Assembly (NCBI GenBank): GCA_036774405.1 | Contig: DAIPBO010000009.1 | Coordinates: 1 to 64,000 of the forward strand | DNA length: 64,000 bases | Origin: JAAYDS01 sp012729155 | GTDB taxonomy: Bacteria > Chloroflexota > Anaerolineae > UBA1429 | Direction: 5' to 3' | In this document: positions 58,405 to 64,000 of the stretch, one piece after another | How the letters are laid out: each line of letters opens with the position of its first letter | Position numbering within the stretch: the stretch's first letter is position 1 | Notes under the pieces: model-generated | The model's database searches: none | What the model saw: only the letters and a program-made list of their open reading frames with translations | What the model was told of the DNA's origin: nothing | Program-made: the position numbers and the translations under genes

Positions 58405-58833
58405 ATGGAAGTCGAGGCGTATCCGGCCTTTCGGTTTGCCGTGCAGATCGAGGGCGTCACTGAGGCCATGTTCACCGAATGCACCTTGCCGTCCCTCGAG
58501 GTAGACGTGCGCGAGCAACTCGAGGGCGGCTATAACGATGGCACGCATCTCTTGCCAGGGCGGGTCAAGCGCGGCACCGTGGCTCTCAAGCGTGGCGTGG
58601 CCCGGCAGAGCGCGCTGCTGCGCTGGTACAACGAAGTGATGCAGGGGCAGATCGCCAAGAGCCGTCGGCAGGTATCGGTGCTCTTGCTCGACTCGCTTGG
58701 CGAGACGGTGCTGCGATGGGATTTCGTCGGAGCCTATCCAACCAAGTGGTCGGGTCCTACACTCAACAGTGGCAGCAAAGAGCTGGCCGTCGAGACGCTC
58801 GAACTGGGCTTTGAGAATGTGACGGTGGGGTGA
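58405..58833 (+). CDS. Second tube protein (gp19 family, Afp5-like)
   Basis: This 142-residue paralogue of the tube protein has YPAFRFAVQIEGVTEAMFTECTLPSLEVDVREQ and HLLPGRVKRGTVALKRGVARQSALLRWYNEV. Afp5/Pvc5-type copies form the first ring above the spike and link the baseplate to the tube, so this is probably the tube initiator. The stop overlaps the next GTG by 3 bp (GTGA). Confidence 0.92.
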   Translation: MEVEAYPAFRFAVQIEGVTEAMFTECTLPSLEVDVREQLEGGYNDGTHLLPGRVKRGTVALKRGVARQSALLRWYNEVMQGQIAKSRRQVSVLLLDSLGETVLRWDFVGAYPTKWSGPTLNSGSKELAVETLELGFENVTVG

Positions 58834-60875
58834 CTGTGACCGAGCGAACGGCAAAGGTAGACGTGGTAAGCGACCTGGCTCACGAGGTGGCCGGTCGGTA
58901 TGCGCCAGCGAGGCTGCTTGTGGGGCTGGGCTCGACGGGCCCAGTGCGCCTACGGCCGCAGGTGACGCTGCGCCTGAGCGAGCCGGCACCTCCGGCGATT
59001 CCTGGCGAGGCGCAAGAGTCGCCCGTAGCCACAGAGTCCCTGACGACACCAGATAGGTCGGCGGTCGCTCCACCCGAGGTATCTACAGCCAGCCAAGGGC
59101 GTGCCTGGTATGAGCGGCCGTGGCCGTTCACGGTGGAGCAGGTACAGGCCGCCCTCGAGCAGCCGAAAGTATCCTCACCTGAGGCCATCGCGGCGTCGCA
59201 GATTGTGGCTGAGCCGACGCAATCGGCCGCTGAACAACCATCGCATTCAGGCCCAGCGCCAGATCGCGAGCTGCTGCCTGGCGCCGCAGAGTCGGCCCCA
59301 CAACAGGGGGTACCCCCTCGCCGTCGACGCGCACAGGTCGACGAATTGTCTGCGACAGTCACCGCAGTTGCCGAGGATACCCCGTCTCATAGAGCGCCTC
59401 GCGCTGAGTCAGGCCGTATAGACGATGAGATGGTTGCCCCTGCCAGTACGGCCGAGCGGGGGCCGGTCGCCGACGCACACAGACCAGCCACTGAGGCCAC
59501 GCGGCCCGCAGCAGCAATCGCGCGTCGCCAGCGAGTCGATAGCGCGCGACCAGATGCACCTGCTGATGTGATGCCGCCGCGAGCAGCAGCGCCCGCGCCA
59601 GCCAGCCAGGCCCCGAACAAAGACGCGATCGACGCGACTGAAGACAGTGCCATGCAAGTACCCGAACCTCTCGCCCGGCCGGCGAGAGCCTCGGAGCCAG
59701 TCGCGCCGCCGATTGTCTCCAACGCATCCTCTGCTGATGCTGTGGTCGCGCAGAACATGCCCCTCATCGACCTATCCATCGCCCCCCCGCGTGTCGGGGG
59801 TGAATATGATGCTGGGCCGCGCCCAACTGGTGGCGACATAGAGACACGGCCAGCCGCGGAGTCACTGTCCGAGCCCGGTCGCGCTCTAGCCTCGCCGCAG
59901 CCCACAACCATGGTCCGCCCAAGGGCGCCGCTGCTACCATCAACGACAGCTGAACCGCGCAGCAGCGAGGTGGCCCTGACCTTAGCGGCCGTGCCGCCCG
60001 TCGGCGAGCCGCCAACCTCCTTTCTGCCTCCCACAGCGGCGGCAGACGCTACCAGTAGATCGGTGCCCGCGGCTGTGAACGGTCCATTGCCCCTGCAGCG
60101 CAGGGCCGTGCAGCGTAGCGATGTCGCACAGCCTCTGGATCAAGCCGAAAGCCTGCCGGAGCGTCATTCTCAGGCTGAAAGGCCCACAGAACCTCTGGAC
60201 AGACCACCCGCAGGGCCACCTGTGTACGACCTCAGCGCGCGGTACGAGGCGGCCCTGGACGCCTATCGTGCTGTGCGCTCAGGCCAGACAGAGCCGTCCA
60301 TCGAGGCCGCCTCAGCGTCGCCGGCCATAGCCTCTGAGAACTCAGGTGGCTCGATGGTGCAGCGAGTGTCTCTCCGGTCAGAGGATGCCGCTTCCGCCTC
60401 GCTGCTCGAGCCCTCGGCTCATACCGAGCCGGAGACTCTGGGTACCGCCATCCCGACCTTGTCTCTGGTGCGACCTCTCGCGCGGGCTGGCGCTGCGGTT
60501 GAGCAGGCCCCATCGCCGCAGATGGCGCCAGCAGAAGGCGACCGCAGCGTGCAGCTACAGCGTGTGCAGCAGCCTGTCGCGCTCGAGCAGGCGCATGTTG
60601 GGGCCAGAGTGATCTCGACGCCGCCGATGGTCAGCGAACCGTCGAGGAGCAAGCACGCCGCACCTGAGGCATCTGCCGGTGGCGATGTGGTTCTGCAGCG
60701 CGCAACGGTCACGGCCCCAGAGGGACAGGGCGAAGCGAACACGTCTGGCGCGCAGGCTGGGCCTCCTCCAGCGGCCGAGGTCAATATCGACCGCCTTGCA
60801 GAGGAGGTTATGCAGCGTCTGCGCCGTCGTCTACAGATCGAGGCCGATCGCCTCGGCCGGCCAGGTTGGCGCTAG
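58830..60875 (+). CDS. 681-residue Pro/Ala-rich eCIS protein, unknown
   Basis: Composition is strongly biased to Pro, Ala, Ser, Glu and Arg from about residue 40 to 640, so it is probably disordered. Short LQR-type repeats occur (LPLQRRAVQRS, MVQRVS, VQLQRVQQ, VVLQRATV). The N-terminal 45 residues are more regular (LLVGLGSTGPVRLRPQVTLRLS). The C-terminal 30 residues form an amphipathic helix, VNIDRLAEEVMQRLRRRLQIEADR. The GTG at 58830 overlaps the tube stop; a GTG at 58836 is an alternative. The position between the second tube gene and the LysM gene suggests a baseplate-anchored or cargo-related protein. I recognise no family. Confidence 0.6.
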   Translation: MTVTERTAKVDVVSDLAHEVAGRYAPARLLVGLGSTGPVRLRPQVTLRLSEPAPPAIPGEAQESPVATESLTTPDRSAVAPPEVSTASQGRAWYERPWPFTVEQVQAALEQPKVSSPEAIAASQIVAEPTQSAAEQPSHSGPAPDRELLPGAAESAPQQGVPPRRRRAQVDELSATVTAVAEDTPSHRAPRAESGRIDDEMVAPASTAERGPVADAHRPATEATRPAAAIARRQRVDSARPDAPADVMPPRAAAPAPASQAPNKDAIDATEDSAMQVPEPLARPARASEPVAPPIVSNASSADAVVAQNMPLIDLSIAPPRVGGEYDAGPRPTGGDIETRPAAESLSEPGRALASPQPTTMVRPRAPLLPSTTAEPRSSEVALTLAAVPPVGEPPTSFLPPTAAADATSRSVPAAVNGPLPLQRRAVQRSDVAQPLDQAESLPERHSQAERPTEPLDRPPAGPPVYDLSARYEAALDAYRAVRSGQTEPSIEAASASPAIASENSGGSMVQRVSLRSEDAASASLLEPSAHTEPETLGTAIPTLSLVRPLARAGAAVEQAPSPQMAPAEGDRSVQLQRVQQPVALEQAHVGARVISTPPMVSEPSRSKHAAPEASAGGDVVLQRATVTAPEGQGEANTSGAQAGPPPAAEVNIDRLAEEVMQRLRRRLQIEADRLGRPGWR

Positions 60876-60888
60876 GAGGGATGCAGAG

Positions 60889-61548
60889 ATGCCTACCACT
60901 CGCGGCGGCCTCGAGCCCGCTACCATTACCAACAAGACCACGGGCGAAATCACGGCGTGCATGTTCAATCCGTTTGAGTACACGATCAGCAAGCAGAATC
61001 AGTACGAGAACGCCGAGACCAAAGGGCGGAACATTCCTCGTGTACGCTTTCGGCAGGGTGGCGCCCAGACGCTGGGGCTCAGGCTGCTGTTCGACACCTA
61101 TGCCGAGGCCAGCGATGTGCGGGCCGTCACGGGTACGCTATGGCGCATGATGATGATCGATGAGGATCAGGCTGATAGCCGTACCGGCAAAGGAGAGCCG
61201 CCACACTGTGTCTTTCGGTGGGGCAGGTTCGAATTCGAGGCCGTGATCACCCGCGTGACAGAGAAGATGACTCTCTTCTTGCGTGACGGTACGCCGGTGC
61301 GCAGCGAGGTTGACATTGCCCTGCAGCAAGTGATCGATGAGGAAGAGCATGCCGCAACCAACCCCACATCGGGTGGTGGTGCCGCCTATAGGACACGCCT
61401 GGTACTGGCCGGCGATCGCCTCGACCTGATCGCCTTTGACGTGTATGGCGATGCCACCCGCTGGCGTCTGTTGGCCGAGGCCAACGCCATCACCGATCCG
61501 CTACGCCTGCGGCCTGGGCAGGTTCTCCTAATCCCACCGTTGGTGTGA
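60889..61548 (+). CDS. LysM-containing baseplate protein (gp53/Afp7-like)
   Basis: The 219-residue protein has an N-terminal CIS domain: LEPATITNKTTGEITACMFNPFEYTISKQNQYENAE and FLRDGTPVRSEVDIALQQV. A C-terminal LysM (about 165-219: VLAGDRLDLIAFDVYGDATRWRLLAEAN then LRPGQVLLIP) follows. In Afp and PVC this protein binds the spike hub in the baseplate, and LysM makes contacts within the particle. Start ATG 60889 follows GGAGGG. Confidence 0.9.
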   Translation: MPTTRGGLEPATITNKTTGEITACMFNPFEYTISKQNQYENAETKGRNIPRVRFRQGGAQTLGLRLLFDTYAEASDVRAVTGTLWRMMMIDEDQADSRTGKGEPPHCVFRWGRFEFEAVITRVTEKMTLFLRDGTPVRSEVDIALQQVIDEEEHAATNPTSGGGAAYRTRLVLAGDRLDLIAFDVYGDATRWRLLAEANAITDPLRLRPGQVLLIPPLV

Positions 61549-61552
61549 GACG

Positions 61553-63256
61553 ATGACAGCCAATCAGGAAGCACTGATCAGACAGATTCATGTGAGCGTG
61601 GGGGGCCAAGAGCTCGACGCACGGCTGATGACCGACCTGTTCCGCGTCGAAGTCGATACCAGCCTCACCCTGCCCGACATGTGTGTGCTGCACCTACACG
61701 ATCGCAACGCCGAACTTGTTGATGAAGGTCCCTTTGAGCTGGGGGCCGAAGTGAGTGTGGGGGTGGGCGACGAGCAGGGCCGCGGTGACAACGCTCTGTT
61801 TGTTGGCGAGATCACTGGCATCGAGCCCGAGTATCGCCGCGGGACAGTGGTCGATCTGCTGGTGCGAGCCTACGACCGCACCCATCGGTTGCAGCGAGGT
61901 ACGCGGACGCGCACCTTTCAGAATGTCACCGATAGCGACATCGCCACGGAGGTGGCTCAAGTGGCGGGGCTGCGTGCCGACGTGGACACGACCACCACGC
62001 AACACGAGCACGTATTCCAGGATGGCACCAGCGACTATGCCTTCTTACAACAGCGTGCCGATGCGATCGGCTACTATCTCTGGGTGCGCGAGCAGACGCT
62101 CTACTTTAAGCGCGAGTCTGCCACGGGCAATGCTGTGGACCTCGAGTGGGGCCGCGGGTTGCTCGAGTTTCATCCGGTGCTGGCGCTAACACAACAGGTC
62201 AACGAAGTGGCCGTGCGCGGCTGGAATCCCGAGGCCAAGCGTGAGGTTCTGGGGAGTGCCACCACCGGCAGCGCAGCGCCCGCAATCGGCCAGTCTGGCA
62301 GCGGGGCCAGTCTGGCAGAAGACTCCTTTGGGGCGGCCAGCGCACTGGTGGTGGCAACGGGGCTTGCAGCGCAAGAGGAGGCCGACCGGCTGGCACGCGC
62401 CACATTCGATCACTATGACGGCCGTTTTGTCGAGGCGCAAGGTGTCTGCGTGGGCAATGATGCTATCCAGGCTGGAACCATTGTGAACATCAGCGCCGTG
62501 GGCCAGCGCTTTAGTGGACACTATACGGTTACCAAGGCTACCCATATCTGGGATACTCAAGATGACTATCTGACCCACTTTGCTGTGACGGGCAGAGGTG
62601 GAGACACGCTTCGTGAGCTGATTACTGGCAGACCACGAGAGGATCGCACGTGGCCCATCATGGTGGGCATTGTCACCAACAACGATGATCCGCAGGGGCA
62701 GGGCAGAGTGCGCGTCAGGTTGCCATGGCTGGGAGACGAGGCCGAAGCCCAATGGGCACGTGTGGCCAGCCCAGGAGCCGGCAACCGGCGAGGGCTTTTG
62801 GTGCTGCCCGAGGTGAACGATGAGGTGCTGGTCGGCTTTGAGCAGGGTGATATCGGACAGCCGATCGTGCTCGGGGGTCTATGGAATGGGCAGGACGCCT
62901 TGCCAGCTGACTCGTCTGATGTGGTGGTGAATGGCGAGGTCAACCAGCGTGCATGGGTGACGCGACGAGGGCACAAGATCGTGCTCTCTGAACAGAACCC
63001 GGCGTTGGTGCGCATTGAGAGTGTGGCGGGCAACACGCTGGTTATCGATGATGACAACGCACGGATTGAGATAAGAACTGCAGGGGGCAACACACTAACG
63101 CTCGACGACAACGGACAGTCACTCAAGATCGGGGGCAATGGACAGATCGAGATCGAGTCGAGCACCAACCTCAGTATCAAAGCGGGCGGCAATCTTGATC
63201 TCGAGGCCAGTGGCGTCACCACGATCCGTGGCGCCACTGTACAGCTCAACCCATAG
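61553..63256 (+). CDS. VgrG-like spike/hub protein (Afp8/Pvc8)
   Basis: The 567-residue protein combines gp27-like hub domains (about 1-360: TDLFRVEVDTSLTLPDMC, YDRTHRLQRGTRTRTFQN, DGTSDYAFLQQRADAIGYYLWV) with a gp5-like OB fold (about 367-445: GIVTNNDDPQGQGRVRVRLPWLGDEAE and VLPEVNDEVLVGFEQGD). A beta-helix needle follows, made of repeating polar strands (IEIRTAGGNTLTLDDNG and GQIEIESSTNLSIKAGGNL). As a trimer it forms the puncturing spike. It begins 4 bp after the LysM gene. Confidence 0.95.
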   Translation: MTANQEALIRQIHVSVGGQELDARLMTDLFRVEVDTSLTLPDMCVLHLHDRNAELVDEGPFELGAEVSVGVGDEQGRGDNALFVGEITGIEPEYRRGTVVDLLVRAYDRTHRLQRGTRTRTFQNVTDSDIATEVAQVAGLRADVDTTTTQHEHVFQDGTSDYAFLQQRADAIGYYLWVREQTLYFKRESATGNAVDLEWGRGLLEFHPVLALTQQVNEVAVRGWNPEAKREVLGSATTGSAAPAIGQSGSGASLAEDSFGAASALVVATGLAAQEEADRLARATFDHYDGRFVEAQGVCVGNDAIQAGTIVNISAVGQRFSGHYTVTKATHIWDTQDDYLTHFAVTGRGGDTLRELITGRPREDRTWPIMVGIVTNNDDPQGQGRVRVRLPWLGDEAEAQWARVASPGAGNRRGLLVLPEVNDEVLVGFEQGDIGQPIVLGGLWNGQDALPADSSDVVVNGEVNQRAWVTRRGHKIVLSEQNPALVRIESVAGNTLVIDDDNARIEIRTAGGNTLTLDDNGQSLKIGGNGQIEIESSTNLSIKAGGNLDLEASGVTTIRGATVQLNP

Positions 63257-63265
63257 GAGTTGATG

Positions 63266-63667
63266 ATGGCGGCGGTGCCGGCGGCCAAGCAGGGCGATTT
63301 GGTGCAGGCGATGGACACCCACATCGTGATGGTGCCCACGCCCGGTGGATCTGTACCCACGCCCATGCCCGGGCACCCTTTCGCGGGCACCATCGATGGT
63401 GGGTTGAGCAGTAATGTCACCATCATGGGGCGACCCGCTGCCACCATGAACAGTACTGCTACCAACCAGCCCCCACATATACCCATCGGCGGGCCATCTT
63501 TTCAGGTGCCGCCCAGTAATCGTGCCACCATTGTGCAAGGAAGCGCCACAGTCTTGATCAACGGACTGCCAGCGGCGCGTAACGGTGATATGGCGCTCAC
63601 TTGCGATGACGCCGCACCAGCTCCGCACGGTCAGGTGATTGCCACAGGTACCGTCTTGATTGGCTGA
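63266..63667 (+). CDS. PAAR-like spike-tip protein (Afp10-like)
   Basis: The 133-residue protein has the repeated PAAR-type beta hairpins: PAAKQGDLVQ, TPMPGHPFAGTIDGG, VTIMGRPAATMNS and VLINGLPAARNGDM. These fold to a cone that caps the spike trimer, usually with a bound metal. No cargo domain is fused. ATG 63266 is best spaced from TAGGAG; ATG 63263 and TTG 63260 are alternatives. Confidence 0.88.
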   Translation: MAAVPAAKQGDLVQAMDTHIVMVPTPGGSVPTPMPGHPFAGTIDGGLSSNVTIMGRPAATMNSTATNQPPHIPIGGPSFQVPPSNRATIVQGSATVLINGLPAARNGDMALTCDDAAPAPHGQVIATGTVLIG

Positions 63668-63681
63668 AAGGCAGGAGACCA

Positions 63682-64000
63682 TTGGCGGGCGATATCATTG
63701 GACGTGGTTGGACATTTCCGCCTCGACTCGATGAGCGTGGTCAGGTCGCCATGGTCGGTGGCGAGGTCGAGATCGAACAGGCAGTAAGGATCATTCTAGG
63801 CACCTCACCGGGCCAGCGGGTCATGCGACCCGAGTTCGGCTGTCGGCTTCAAGAACTCGTTTTTGCGCCCAACAACAGCCGCACCGCTGGCCTCGCCGAG
63901 CGCTATGTACGCGAGGCGCTAGGGCGCTGGGAGCCGCGCATTCGAGTGACCGCGGTGAGCGTGAGCACTGACAATCAGCATGAGGGGCAGTTGTCTATCG
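63682..64000 (+). CDS. gp25-like baseplate wedge protein (N-terminal part)
   Basis: A frame opening with TTG at 63682, with CAGGAG upstream, runs past the window end. The visible 106 residues read like gp25/GPW: IIGRGWTFPPRLDERG, then EQAVRIILGTSPGQRVMRPEFGC and LQELVFAPNN, and a following helix GLAERYVREALGRW. The EPR-like catalytic motif of lysozyme-active relatives is not present; in eCIS this is a structural wedge (Afp9). It is cut by the window end, so the total length is unknown. Confidence 0.88.
   Translation, partial: MAGDIIGRGWTFPPRLDERGQVAMVGGEVEIEQAVRIILGTSPGQRVMRPEFGCRLQELVFAPNNSRTAGLAERYVREALGRWEPRIRVTAVSVSTDNQHEGQLSI

Noticed and set aside
51071..64000. Prophage or type VI secretion explanation for the contractile genes
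   Set aside because: DUF4255 cap, eCIS_core and AAA+ (Afp15-like) are eCIS marks; no capsid, terminase, TssJLM or TssBC genes are seen in the window.
1..64000. CRISPR arrays, insertion sequences, integrases and rRNA genes
   Set aside because: No regularly spaced direct repeats, no transposase-like frames and no rRNA signature sequences were seen.

Overview
The window is a dense stretch (few gaps over 200 bp) of a high-GC bacterial chromosome. Several things suggest a Chloroflexota member of the Anaerolineae/Caldilineae type: a LysM protein with Thr/Pro-rich linkers, a prohibitin-like SPFH gene, a membrane-anchored HEAT-repeat protein, an archaeal-style four-subunit pyruvate:ferredoxin oxidoreductase, many GTG/TTG starts, and sugar-acid catabolic genes. 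This is an inference from gene content; no rRNA, tRNA or marker tree is available here. Promoters of TTGACA/TATAAT type are frequent and unusually close to consensus.

Layout. 1-7 kb: end of an SPFH gene, a dUTPase-like gene, a HEAT-repeat membrane protein, a four-LysM secreted protein, acyl carrier protein, MobA and oligoendopeptidase F. 7-15.6 kb: sugar or sugar-acid catabolism (DapA-family aldolase, UroD-like/SIS/PfkB operon, UxuA, enolase-superfamily dehydratase, M19 dipeptidase, glycyl-radical activase). 15.7-23.6 kb: an ABC exporter, then a reverse-strand run of GH4 glycosidase, DgoD, MoxR, DUF58 and DUF4129 genes. 23.6-30 kb: a complete ECF transporter (two ATPases, T and S components) running into coaX, coaBC and a P1-family peptidase, which suggests uptake and conversion of a CoA precursor. 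30-37.4 kb: primary-type sigma factor, PdxA2 with a four-carbon acid sugar kinase, a TtcA-like PP-loop enzyme, an Rrf2 Fe-S regulator, an HD hydrolase and a DUF1461 membrane protein. 37.5-44.2 kb: VIT/vWA protein, xthA, an SH3-like secreted protein, SDR, TauE/SafE, apt and a DksA-type protein. 44.2-51 kb: porGDAB, upp, a WecA/TagO-like glycosyl-phosphate transferase with altered catalytic motifs, mobB and a DapA-family lyase.

51-64 kb (continues beyond the window): an extracellular contractile injection system (eCIS) operon behind a perfect TTGACA-17-TATAAT promoter. Order: AAA+ ATPase (Afp15-like), eCIS_core (DUF4157) metalloprotease-like protein fused to TPR repeats, Pvc16/DUF4255 cap protein with an extra beta-sandwich domain, one sheath, tube, a small CxxC protein, second tube, a 681-residue disordered Pro/Ala-rich protein, LysM baseplate protein, VgrG-like spike, PAAR tip and the start of gp25. 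Nearly all junctions overlap or are spaced by less than 80 bp, so it reads as one transcription unit. It is the most notable system in the window; its TPR-bearing DUF4157 protein and its Pro/Ala-rich protein are the least explained parts.
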